Shown here piece by piece: positions 19,103-26,722 of a stretch of 64,000 bases of DNA. Origin of the DNA: Methylibium sp965279545 (GTDB lineage Bacteria > Pseudomonadota > Gammaproteobacteria > Burkholderiales > Burkholderiaceae_C); NCBI RefSeq assembly GCF_965279545.1, contig NZ_OZ257250.1:1798001-1862000 (forward strand). Reading direction: 5' to 3'. Under the pieces are notes generated by a model, which searched no databases, was not told the DNA's origin, and saw nothing but the letters and a program-made list of their open reading frames with translations. The first letter of the stretch is position 1. Each line of letters begins with the position of its first letter. A program made the translations under genes and the position numbers.

Positions 19103-19131
19103 TTGACGCACCCCGGGTTCCCCCTTAGATT
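19103..19131 (+). promoter_or_regulatory. Predicted sigma-70 promoter for mdh
   Basis: TTGACG (19103-19108) and TAGATT (19126-19131) are separated by 17 bases, a near-consensus arrangement. Transcription from here would give mdh a leader of about 90 bases. The palindromic candidate operator lies just upstream. Confidence 0.5.
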
Positions 19132-19229
19132 GCTTTTACACTTGTGGGCTGTCACCGGCAGGGGCATTGCCTCGCCGTGTGCTTCCCGCCGCCCTCTCCC
19201 TGCCCTGACCTTTCTTCCGGAGCTTCGAC

Positions 19230-20216
19230 ATGAGCAAGAAACCCGTCCGCGTGGCCGTCACCGGTGCTGCTGGCCAGATCGGCTACGCCCTGCTGTTCCG
19301 CATCGCCTCCGGCGAAATGCTGGGCAAGGACCAGCCCGTGATCCTGCAACTGCTGGAGATCCCGGACGAGAAGGCCCAGAAGGCGCTCAAGGGCGTGATG
19401 ATGGAGCTGGAAGACTGCGCTTTCCCGCTGCTGGCCGGCATGGAGGCTCACGGGGACCCGATGACCGCCTTCAAGGACGCCGACTACGCGCTGCTGGTCG
19501 GCTCGCGTCCGCGCGGCCCGGGCATGGAGCGTGCCGAGCTGCTGTCGATCAACGGCGCCATCTTCACCGCGCAGGGCAAGGCCCTGAACGCCGTCGCCTC
19601 GCGCAACGTCAAGGTGCTGGTGGTCGGCAACCCGGCCAACACCAATGCCTACATCGCGATGAAGGCCGCGCCGGACCTGCCGCGCAAGAACTTCACCGCC
19701 ATGCTGCGGCTGGACCACAACCGCGCCGCCTCGCAGATCGCCGCCAAGACCGGCAAGCCGGTGTCGTCGATCAAGCAGCTGGCCGTGTGGGGCAACCACT
19801 CGCCGACGATGTACGCCGACTACCGCTTCGCCACCATCGACGGCGCCTCGGTGAAGGACCTGATCAACGACCAGGTGTGGAACAAGGACGTGTTCCTGCC
19901 GACGGTCGGCAAGCGCGGCGCGGCGATCATCGAGGCCCGCGGCCTGTCGTCGGCCGCATCGGCGGCCAATGCGGCGATCGACCACATGCGCGACTGGGCG
20001 CTGGGCACCAACGGCGCCTGGGTCACGATGGGCGTGCCGTCGAACGGCGAGTACGGCATTCCGAAGGACGTGATGTTCGGCTTCCCGGTCACCTGCGCCA
20101 ACGGCGAGTACAAGATCGTCGAAGGCCTCGCCATCGATGCCTTCTCGCAAGAGTGCATCAACAAGACCCTGGCCGAGCTGCAAGGCGAACAGGACGGCGT
20201 CAAGCACCTGCTCTGA
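19230..20216 (+). CDS. mdh: Malate dehydrogenase
   Basis: Mdh interconverts malate and oxaloacetate with NAD in the TCA cycle. The 328-residue product is of the cytosolic-type (MDH type 2) common in beta-proteobacteria. The Rossmann start VAVTGAAGQIGYALLFRIA, the mobile loop GSRPRGPGMERAELL, NPANTNAYIA and the active-site region LAVWGNHSPTMYADYRFA are complete. A CCGGAG ribosome-binding site precedes the ATG. The gene is divergent from the GntR regulator and ends in a strong terminator, so it is probably expressed alone. Confidence 0.97.
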   Translation: MSKKPVRVAVTGAAGQIGYALLFRIASGEMLGKDQPVILQLLEIPDEKAQKALKGVMMELEDCAFPLLAGMEAHGDPMTAFKDADYALLVGSRPRGPGMERAELLSINGAIFTAQGKALNAVASRNVKVLVVGNPANTNAYIAMKAAPDLPRKNFTAMLRLDHNRAASQIAAKTGKPVSSIKQLAVWGNHSPTMYADYRFATIDGASVKDLINDQVWNKDVFLPTVGKRGAAIIEARGLSSAASAANAAIDHMRDWALGTNGAWVTMGVPSNGEYGIPKDVMFGFPVTCANGEYKIVEGLAIDAFSQECINKTLAELQGEQDGVKHLL

Positions 20217-20242
20217 GCCCTCGCCTTCGCGACGCCCGCTCG

Positions 20243-20275
20243 AGGCCGATCCCGTCGCACGGATCGGCCTTTTTC
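20243..20275 (+). terminator. Intrinsic terminator after mdh
   Basis: A perfect 10-bp stem, AGGCCGATCC with GGATCGGCCT around an eight-base loop, runs straight into TTTTTC. It lies 26 bases after the mdh stop and before the downstream lyase gene. Confidence 0.88.
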
Positions 20276-20310
20276 ATTCGGCCTCGGTATCCAGCACGGA
20301 GTTGCCCCCG

Positions 20311-21333
20311 ATGAACCGCCCCCGCGTCCACCCCCTGCAAGCGCTGTTCGGTGCGCACGAGCGCGGCCCGAGTCTGCCGGTCTGCGACCACTATGCCGGC
20401 GTCGAGCCGCGCATGCGCAAGGCGCTGGCGCTGCAATCGGAGATGGCCGACACGGCCCTGTTCGACGTCACGCTCGACCTGGAAGACGGTGCCCCGGTCG
20501 GTGGCGAACACGAGCACGCGCTGCTCGCGGCCGAGCTGGTGACGAGCGCTGCCAATCGCTACGGCCGCGTCGGCGTGCGCGTCCATCCGTATCCGCACCC
20601 GAGTTTCGTCGCGGACGTGCACACGCTGCTCGCGCGCGCCGGCGACCGGCTGGCCTACCTGATGATCCCGAAGGCCCAGAGCATCGACGAACTGCGCGAC
20701 GCCGTCGACGCGATCGAGGCCGCCTGCCGCGAGCAGGGCGTGAGCCGCGCAATCCCGGTGCACGCGCTGGTCGAGACGCACGGCGCGCTGCGCGACGTGG
20801 TGGCGATCGCGGCGCTGCCGGCGATCGAATCGCTGTCCTTCGGGTTGATGGATTTCGTCTCGGCCCACCACGGTGCGATCCCGGCTTTCGGGATGAGCCT
20901 GGCGGGGCAGTTCAGCCACCCGCTGGTGCTGCGCGCGAAGCTGGAGATCTCGGCAGCCTGCCATGCCGCCGGCAAGCTGCCATCACACTGCGTGGTCACC
21001 GAGTACAGCGACACGCAGGCCATCGCACAGGCGGCCACTCGCGCTTCCCGTGACCTGGGCTACTCACGCATGTGGAGCATCCACCCCAACCAGATCCGGC
21101 CCATCATCGAGGCCTTCGCACCGGTACCGGCCGAGATCGAGGCGGCGCTCGACATCCTGCTCGCCGCCCAGGCAGCCGACTGGGCGCCTATCGCACACCG
21201 CGGGCTGCTGCAAGATCGCGCGAGCTATCGCTACCACTGGCACGTGCTGGAGCGCGCCGCCCGCACCGGCCGCTCGCTGCCCGAGCCCGCGCATGCCGCC
21301 TTCTTCGCGGAGCCGTCCGCGGCGGCTGGCTGA
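20311..21333 (+). CDS. CitE/HpcH-HpaI family CoA-ester lyase-like protein
   Basis: The 340-residue protein belongs to the phosphoenolpyruvate/pyruvate-binding TIM-barrel family that includes CitE, malyl-CoA lyases and HpcH/HpaI aldolases. Visible family features are DVTLDLEDGAPVGGEHEHA (acidic metal site), VRVHPYPHPSF, ALVETHGALRDV (metal-binding Glu), ESLSFGLMDFVSAHHGAIP and MWSIHPNQI. No citrate lyase partners (citD, citF) are nearby, so it is not a classical CitE subunit. A malyl-CoA or methylmalyl-CoA-type lyase is plausible next to mdh but the substrate is not fixed. It is separated from mdh by a strong terminator. ATG 20311 was chosen because the frame upstream lies inside mdh. Confidence 0.85.
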   Translation: MNRPRVHPLQALFGAHERGPSLPVCDHYAGVEPRMRKALALQSEMADTALFDVTLDLEDGAPVGGEHEHALLAAELVTSAANRYGRVGVRVHPYPHPSFVADVHTLLARAGDRLAYLMIPKAQSIDELRDAVDAIEAACREQGVSRAIPVHALVETHGALRDVVAIAALPAIESLSFGLMDFVSAHHGAIPAFGMSLAGQFSHPLVLRAKLEISAACHAAGKLPSHCVVTEYSDTQAIAQAATRASRDLGYSRMWSIHPNQIRPIIEAFAPVPAEIEAALDILLAAQAADWAPIAHRGLLQDRASYRYHWHVLERAARTGRSLPEPAHAAFFAEPSAAAG

Positions 21334-21421
21334 AACGCCCCCCCTCGGCCGCGTCACGCCGGCCGAAGCGCCCTGACCTGGCCGAGGCGCACCGCAGCCG
21401 CGACCTCCGCGCCGGACGCGC

Positions 21422-21628
21422 TCAGTGCGTGCCGAGCACCAGCACCGTCGGTGCGGCGTACTCCCGCCCGACAACCGCACGCGCATACAGGTAGTTGTCG
21501 CGCGCGCGCTTGCTCAGCGCGTCGATCTGCACATGGCCCTGCGCATCGCACGGAAAGGTCAGCGCACAACCCTCCCGGAACAGGGACTGGAAGCGGATCT
21601 CGTAGCGTGTTTCGGATAGGGAACTCAT
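21422..21628 (-). CDS. Small conserved-type hypothetical protein (68 aa)
   Basis: The product starts MSSLSETRYEIRFQSLFREG and continues through LTFPCDAQGHVQIDALSKRARDNYLYARAVVGREY in separate blocks. An excellent ribosome-binding site (AGGAGG, seven bases before the ATG) supports it as a real gene. It resembles small cytosolic proteins of unknown function that I associate with Burkholderiales; I cannot name a domain. It is convergent with the upstream lyase gene, 88 bases away, and 246 bases from the BON lipoprotein gene. Confidence 0.7.
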   Translation of the reverse strand: MSSLSETRYEIRFQSLFREGCALTFPCDAQGHVQIDALSKRARDNYLYARAVVGREYAAPTVLVLGTH

Positions 21629-21874
21629 ACGGCGGCCTCCTGCTGCGGCGAGGCCTTGCGTCCTCCGATAGAAAACTCTTCGCCGGGCCGACCGGCCCGC
21701 GAGACGCGCACGACCTCGCACCACTTCCTCAACGGCGCAAGCCACGGCACAGTTGACCGGGCCAGCCCGCATACGGCACTGCAGGCGCGAACCCTTTCGA
21801 GTCCGCGCCCGCAGTGCGCTTCGCGGCCCCGACCGCCCGGTGCCCGCCGGCTGATCGACCGGCCGTTGCGAGGC

Positions 21875-22363
21875 TCAGCTCTTGGCGGCCTCGATCCTGA
21901 GCTGGTTGTCGACGCTCACCACGCCCTTCACAGCCAAGGCGAGTTGGGTGGCCCGATCGCGCGAAGCCGCGTCCGGCGCGGTGCCGCGCAGCGCCACCTT
22001 GCCGTCCGCCGTGTCGACATTGATCTTCAGCGCGCTCAGCTTCGGATCCTTCGCCAGTTCGGCGTTCACCGTTGTCGTGATCATCGCGTCGCCGACCTTG
22101 TCGCCCACTTCGGCCGCGGCGTTCTTGGTGGCTTGCGTAGCGTCCTGGGCGCCATCCTTCACCTCGGCCGCATTGTTCGCGCCGCGCTCCGCGCCGGCCT
22201 GAGCCGGGTCGACCTTCTGCTCCATGCGCTGTTCCGTCTGTGCCACGGTGCTGTCTTTGCCGGGGGCCTGGGCCTGCTCGGCATTGCGGTTGCAGCCGGC
22301 CAGCGCCAGTGCGGCCAGCAGGACGGTGGATGCCGACATCGTGAGACTGCGCTTGTTCATCAT
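21875..22363 (-). CDS. BON-domain lipoprotein
   Basis: The 162-residue protein has a lipoprotein signal with the lipobox LALAGC, so Cys24 should be lipidated. A polar, Ala/Gln/Glu-rich linker follows, and one BON domain at about residues 88-158 (ITTTVNAELAKDPKLSALKI, then GKVALRGTAPD and VKGVVSVDNQLRIE). BON proteins (OsmY-like) bind membrane lipids and are often induced by osmotic or envelope stress. Two adjacent ATG codons are possible starts; AAGGAG precedes the first. It is divergent from dbpA across a 496-base gap. Confidence 0.88.
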   Translation of the reverse strand: MMNKRSLTMSASTVLLAALALAGCNRNAEQAQAPGKDSTVAQTEQRMEQKVDPAQAGAERGANNAAEVKDGAQDATQATKNAAAEVGDKVGDAMITTTVNAELAKDPKLSALKINVDTADGKVALRGTAPDAASRDRATQLALAVKGVVSVDNQLRIEAAKS

Positions 22364-22859
22364 CTCTATCTCCTTGTGCGAGGTGTGCGAAGGCTTGCTG
22401 GACGCAACGCCTTCGAAATCTGCCGCAGGACCAGCGGTGCCTGGGCAAAGGCGGTTTCGATAGGGTCAGCTTAGGGGTCGAACGAGCGCGCAGCCATCGG
22501 AGCGCGCCGCTTGGCGGTGTCGGACGATTCCCACGCTTCGCCGCATTCCGGGCGGGATGCTCGCCCGCGCCGCGCCAGGATGGTGCAACCATGCGCTGGG
22601 GCCGAACGTACCGTGCCCCACCGACAGGAGCGTGCCCGTGAAGACGAATCGAGCCCTGTCCATCCTTCTCCGATCCGCTCTGCCCGACGCCAATAGCGAA
22701 CGAGCCCACGGCGGTGCTGCGACGCTCGGCCAGGCAGGGGGTGGACGGCTTTCGCTGGAGCTGCCGGATGAAGAAGCCCGACACCGATTGCTTCCAGGGT
22801 CCGCAGGGCCGGTCGGCGCTGCGCGCAGGCCCGCAGCGCCCAAGCCCGACAATCAGGGG
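22364..22859. other. 496-base intergenic stretch with no recognisable gene
   Basis: This is the divergent region between the BON lipoprotein (minus) and the DbpA helicase (plus), so it should hold both promoters. Open frames here are compositional and show no family features. The dbpA frame is open upstream, but those residues look random. I saw no repeat, RNA motif or clear operator. Confidence 0.5.
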
Positions 22860-24281
22860 ATGTCAAAACTCCGTTCGACCGACGCCGCATCCGGCGCTTG
22901 CGGCCTGCCCTTCAGTCATTTGTCGCTGGCGCCGGCCGTGCTGGCCAATCTGCAACAGCTCGGCTACCTCCACATGACGCCGGTGCAGGCCGCCAGCCTG
23001 CCGATCGCGCTGGCCGGCCACGACCTGATCGCGCAGGCTAAGACCGGCAGCGGCAAGACCGCGGCCTTCGCGCTCGCACTGCTGGCACGGCTCGATCCGC
23101 GCCGCCTCGACGTGCAGGCCCTGGTGCTGTGCCCGACGCGTGAACTGGCCGAGCAGGTGACGCAGGAGCTGCGCCGCCTGGCGCGCAGCCAGGAGAACAC
23201 CAAGATCCTCACGCTGTGCGGCGGCGCGACGATGCGGCCGCAGCTGGCCAGCCTGGCTCACGGTGCCCACATCGTCGTCGGCACACCCGGACGCATCATC
23301 GATCATCTGGAGCGCGGCAGCCTCGTGCTCGCCTCCTTGAGCACGCTGGTGCTGGACGAGGCCGATCGCATGCTCGACATGGGCTTCTTCGACGACATCG
23401 CCGCCGTGGTGAAGCACTGTTCGCCCCGGCGCCAAACGCTGCTGTTCTCGGCGACCTTCCCGGACGGCATCGCCAAGCTGAGTGCACAGTTCATGCGCCA
23501 GCCGCAGCATGTCAAGCTCGAGGCGCAACACGAGGCGAGCAAGATCCGACAGCGCTTCTATGAGGTGCGCGACGACCAGCGGCTTCACGCCGTTGGCTTG
23601 CTGCTCGACCACTACCGTCCGGGCAGCACGCTGGCGTTCTGCAACACCAAGCAGCAATGCCGCGATCTGGTGGACGTGCTGACCGCCCAGGGCCTGCAAG
23701 CGCTGGCGCTGCACGGCGACCTGGAGCAACGCGATCGCGATCAGGTCTTGCTGCAGTTCGCGAACCGCAGCTGCTCGGTGCTGGTCGCCACCGACGTGGC
23801 CGCGCGCGGGCTCGACGTCGAGCAGCTCGAGGCGGTGATCAACGTGGATATCTCACCCGACCCCGAAGTGCACATCCATCGCATCGGACGGACCGGACGC
23901 GCCGACCAGGAAGGCTGGGCGCTCAGTCTGGCGAGCCTGGACGAAATGCCCCACGTGGCCCGCATCGACCAGCTGCAGGGCCGGGACTCCGAGTGGCATC
24001 CGCTGAGTGAGCTGTCGCCGTCCGGCGCGGGACCGCTGGTCCCGCCGATGGTCACGCTGCAAATCCTCGGCGGGCGCAAGGAAAAGATCCGTCCCGGCGA
24101 CGTGCTGGGGGCGCTGACCGGCGAGGCCGGTTTCAGCGCCGCGCAGGTCGGCAAGATCAAGGTCACCGATTTCTCGACCTACGTCGCCGTCGAACGCGGC
24201 ATTGCCGAGGTCGCCCTGCGCAAGCTCGACGGCGGACGGATCAAGGGCAAGCGGATCAAGGCACGCGCGCTTCAAGAATGA
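22860..24281 (+). CDS. dbpA: ATP-dependent RNA helicase DbpA
   Basis: DbpA is a DEAD-box helicase that acts in 50S ribosome assembly, binding 23S rRNA hairpin 92. The product has 473 residues. Helicase motifs run in order: Q motif region (MTPVQ), AKTGSGKT, PTRELAEQ, TPGRIIDH, LDEADRMLDMG, SATFPDG, and HRIGRTGRA. The C-terminal DbpA RNA-binding domain follows (VTLQILGGRKEKIRPGDVLG, then KITVTD-like KIKVTDFSTYVAVE). The start ATG 22860 lies directly before SKLRSTDAASG and after AGGGG. It is convergent with the PPOX gene, with only 10 bases between stops. Confidence 0.94.
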   Translation: MSKLRSTDAASGACGLPFSHLSLAPAVLANLQQLGYLHMTPVQAASLPIALAGHDLIAQAKTGSGKTAAFALALLARLDPRRLDVQALVLCPTRELAEQVTQELRRLARSQENTKILTLCGGATMRPQLASLAHGAHIVVGTPGRIIDHLERGSLVLASLSTLVLDEADRMLDMGFFDDIAAVVKHCSPRRQTLLFSATFPDGIAKLSAQFMRQPQHVKLEAQHEASKIRQRFYEVRDDQRLHAVGLLLDHYRPGSTLAFCNTKQQCRDLVDVLTAQGLQALALHGDLEQRDRDQVLLQFANRSCSVLVATDVAARGLDVEQLEAVINVDISPDPEVHIHRIGRTGRADQEGWALSLASLDEMPHVARIDQLQGRDSEWHPLSELSPSGAGPLVPPMVTLQILGGRKEKIRPGDVLGALTGEAGFSAAQVGKIKVTDFSTYVAVERGIAEVALRKLDGGRIKGKRIKARALQE

Positions 24282-24291
24282 GGTGCCCTGC

Positions 24292-24828
24292 CTAGGGTCT
24301 GGCCGCCGTTGCCGCAACGGCCCGCCGCCGCGGCTGCAGGTCGTTTCGTTCCGCACGCACCTCCCGGCCGATCGGGCGGCCCGCTGCAACCGGGGCGCTC
24401 ATCGCCACCAGGCTCAGCATCTTGCTGTGCGGCGCGTCCCAGTACTCTGCAGTGTGCGGAACGAATTTCAGGAGCACGAGGTGCGGCGACTCCGGCCCCT
24501 CCAGAAACCAGGGTTTGGCGTAGGGAGTCCACAAGCGCTTGACGTGCTCGCGATCACGCACCACCTCGCCGTGGCCCGAGATCGACACGTGGATCGAGTG
24601 CGACTCGTCGGAAAAACTCAGGTTCAGCGGGATCAGCCGCTCGCTCTTCTGCGATCTTGCGTCGGTGAAGAACCACAACACGCCGTCCGCATCCATCTCG
24701 AGCGGTGTCATCGGGCGGCTCACCAGCGCACCGTCTCGCTCGACACCACAGAGCATCGCGATCGACATGCCGTCGATCAGGCTGGCAAGCTGGTTCAGGT
24801 CGGCCGTTTCTTGTGTTTCGATGTTCAT
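24292..24828 (-). CDS. Pyridoxamine 5'-phosphate oxidase-fold protein (general stress protein 26 type)
   Basis: The 178-residue protein has the split-barrel flavin-binding fold of the general stress protein 26 group. Family features include MLCGVERDGALVSRPMTPLE, LWFFTDARSQKSERL, HVSISGHGEVVRDREHVKRLW and FVPHTAEYWDAP in separate segments. Such proteins bind FMN/FAD; their reaction is usually unknown. The C-terminus is a basic Arg/Ala tail (EVRAERNDLQPRRRAVAATA), probably disordered. AAGGAG sits eight bases before ATG 24828, which fixes the start. Confidence 0.87.
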   Translation of the reverse strand: MNIETQETADLNQLASLIDGMSIAMLCGVERDGALVSRPMTPLEMDADGVLWFFTDARSQKSERLIPLNLSFSDESHSIHVSISGHGEVVRDREHVKRLWTPYAKPWFLEGPESPHLVLLKFVPHTAEYWDAPHSKMLSLVAMSAPVAAGRPIGREVRAERNDLQPRRRAVAATAARP

Positions 24829-24986
24829 GGACCACTCCTTGCATTGAACGGGCATTCATGGTCGTCGCGAGCGCGACCGCCAGCTATCGGCAAGGGCCGC
24901 TCCCGCACGTCGGCCCTGTCCTACAAAGAACGAAGGCAAGGAGGCGGAACAAGGCCGCCAGCGGCGCTGTCGCCCGCGCGACGATG

Positions 24987-25328
24987 TCAGTCGAGAAAGA
25001 CACCGCGCACGATGCGCCACTCCTGGGGGCCGGTGCTGCTGCGGGAGCAGCCAAGCGCTTGCGGCTCGCCGCCCGGCTCGAGATCGGTGCGCGAGCGGTC
25101 GCCGGTCCCCGTGCCCATGTGATAGCGGTCCAGCCAGACACGCAGCCTGCGCGTGGGGTGGCTGCTCTTCACGAGGATCTGCACACCGTTGCGTGCGACG
25201 CACTGGGCCGTGAAGTCCTCGACGAAGCTCACGTACTGCGTGGCCTCCTCCTCGGCACATGCCATGCCGTGCGGGACACCCCACAGCGAGACGGACGACA
25301 CGATTGCTGCTGCCAGACGCCGACACAT
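24987..25328 (-). CDS. Small secreted protein of unknown function
   Basis: I do not recognise a family. From ATG 25328 the 113-residue product begins MCRRLAAAIVSSVSLWGV, a short basic and hydrophobic segment typical of a Sec signal peptide, with a likely cut near ACAEEEA. The mature part has several cysteines (AQCVARNG, LGCSRSS) that could form a disulfide. A GGGGCAGG sequence precedes the ATG. The frame is open further upstream, but the extra residues do not look like a signal sequence. It sits downstream of the PAP2 remnant on the same strand. Confidence 0.6.
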   Translation of the reverse strand: MCRRLAAAIVSSVSLWGVPHGMACAEEEATQYVSFVEDFTAQCVARNGVQILVKSSHPTRRLRVWLDRYHMGTGTGDRSRTDLEPGGEPQALGCSRSSTGPQEWRIVRGVFLD

Positions 25329-25479
25329 GCCCTGCCCCTTCGTTCGGACCGCTTCAGCCGGTTCAAATGATGGCACGCTCGGTGCAAGGCCGCTGCCGCG
25401 TGGGCCTTCGCCGGGGACTGCACCTATCACCGAGGCCCGAGCGGTTCGGGGGCGCATGGTGATCTCTTTCTCGGAGAGT

Positions 25480-25823
25480 TCACCCAGGCATGCTCAGCGC
25501 GTGGACCAGACCGTGGTCGTGCACCGGCCGCGGCCGCTCGAACACCCCTTTCAGCACCGTGTCGAGCAGGCCGTTGCCGCCGGTGGCCAACACCCAGGCA
25601 AGGGCCAGCCAGCGCATGCCGCTCATCAGCAGCCCGCAGGCCACCGCGATGCACAACAGGACGATCGTCACGGTGTTGCCGAAGCGGGTGAACATCGCAA
25701 AGGCCTGCAGGGTGCCGCGCGACACGCCGCTCCGGATCGCCTGGGAAAACACACCGTCGAGCGCCCCACCCTGTACCTCGACCGTCTCGCGCGGTGCGGC
25801 CGCGCACCGTCGAGAGCCCGGCG
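25480..25823 (-). pseudogene. Truncated PAP2-superfamily phosphatase
   Basis: The minus-strand frame reads as the N-terminal half of a membrane PAP2 phosphatase. It has two hydrophobic helices (TIVLLCIAVACGLLMSG and WLALAWVLATGGNGLLD) and the first catalytic motif KGVFERPRPVHDHG. The frame stops 10 codons after that motif at ALSMPG, where the family continues with a PSGH motif and then SRxxxxxH. Neither motif occurs downstream in any frame. There is also no convincing ATG start: a GTG before FSQAIRSG is the best candidate. It begins right after the stop of the preceding unknown gene. I read it as a decayed gene; a short functional membrane protein is less likely. Confidence 0.65.
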
Positions 25824-26591
25824 TCAGCGGCGCGACTTCCCCGCGCCGAACAAGCCGCGCAGCAGGCCGGGCTCGGACCGAGCCGCCGGGTTGGTGCGCG
25901 TGATCATCAGGCTGGACGTCAGGTAGAGCGCATTGAGCAGGCGCGCGCCACGCTCGAGGTTCATGCCGGGCCAGCGCACCATGTCGCGCAGCGACACCGA
26001 CTCGCGCCGCAGGCGCTCGATCGCCGAGCCGAGCGCGCCCGGCGCGCTCAGGCCGCCGATCGCCGAGCGGTCGACGACGCGGTAGGCCGCCGTGCCACCG
26101 ATCTCGGCCAGCAAAGTCCGGCGCGGACCGTTCAGCGCCATGGTCCAGAGCAGCGGCGCCAGCGCGCGATAACACTCGGCCTGACCGATGCGCTCGTGCA
26201 TCCAGTGCCCCGGCGGCCGCACGCCCGGCGGCTCCACGGTCAGCACCTTCAGCTCGGCCAAGCCGTCGGCGGAGGCGCCGGCCATGTCGCGCGGCGAGTG
26301 GTAGAGCCGCTCGTTCGGGAAGATCGTCACCGGCCACACCAGTTGCTCGTGCTGCAGGCACAGCAAGGCCGGCTCGCGGTGCCGGATGCACGCGGCAATG
26401 ACCTCGAGCGCGTCGCCCTCCTGCAGATCCTCCTCGAGCTGGCGGAGGTCCGACAGCAGGGTGGTCGGCAGCAGGGTCGGCCCGCCGCTCAGGCGCATGA
26501 AGCCGCTGGTGCCGGTTTCGGCCCGCACGCGCTGGAAGGCGCTGACTCGCCACAACGTCGACGCCGCAAAGTCACGCATCACCTCACGCAT
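25824..26591 (-). CDS. Hypothetical protein, 255 aa
   Basis: I do not recognise this protein with confidence. It is soluble in character, without a signal peptide or membrane helix. The first half (MREVMRDFAASTLWRVSAFQ, then LSDLRQLEEDLQEGDALEV) is mixed alpha/beta. The C-terminal part (SLRDMVRWPGMNLERGARLL, then NALYLTSSLMITRTNPAA) resembles the helical end of DUF4388-like domains, but this is a weak impression. GGGAG precedes ATG 26591. An imperfect palindrome lies 15 bases upstream of the start. Downstream, its stop abuts the PAP2 remnant. Confidence 0.7.
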   Translation of the reverse strand: MREVMRDFAASTLWRVSAFQRVRAETGTSGFMRLSGGPTLLPTTLLSDLRQLEEDLQEGDALEVIAACIRHREPALLCLQHEQLVWPVTIFPNERLYHSPRDMAGASADGLAELKVLTVEPPGVRPPGHWMHERIGQAECYRALAPLLWTMALNGPRRTLLAEIGGTAAYRVVDRSAIGGLSAPGALGSAIERLRRESVSLRDMVRWPGMNLERGARLLNALYLTSSLMITRTNPAARSEPGLLRGLFGAGKSRR

Positions 26592-26605
26592 TGCCTGCTC
26601 CCTGT

Positions 26606-26622
26606 ATTGACCGTTGGTCTAT
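26606..26622. promoter_or_regulatory. Imperfect 17-bp palindrome, candidate operator
   Basis: The sequence ATTGACCGTTGGTCTAT pairs over six of seven positions on each side of a GTT centre (GACC with GGTC). It lies just upstream of the 255-aa unknown gene on the minus strand. The GACC/GGTC core resembles operators of TetR-type regulators; no regulator gene is adjacent. Confidence 0.3.
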
Positions 26623-26722
26623 GGAATACATCATGAAGGACGGCTGCGACAAGCGCTCGTTGCATGCGCCCCCGCGATCAGGGGGAATTGATGCCCGATC
26701 CGCCTCAGTGCAAAGGAGTGCC

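Noticed and set aside
22557..22859. Possible N-terminal extension of DbpA
   Set aside because: The extra 101 residues do not resemble any helicase extension and a normal DbpA start follows at 22860.
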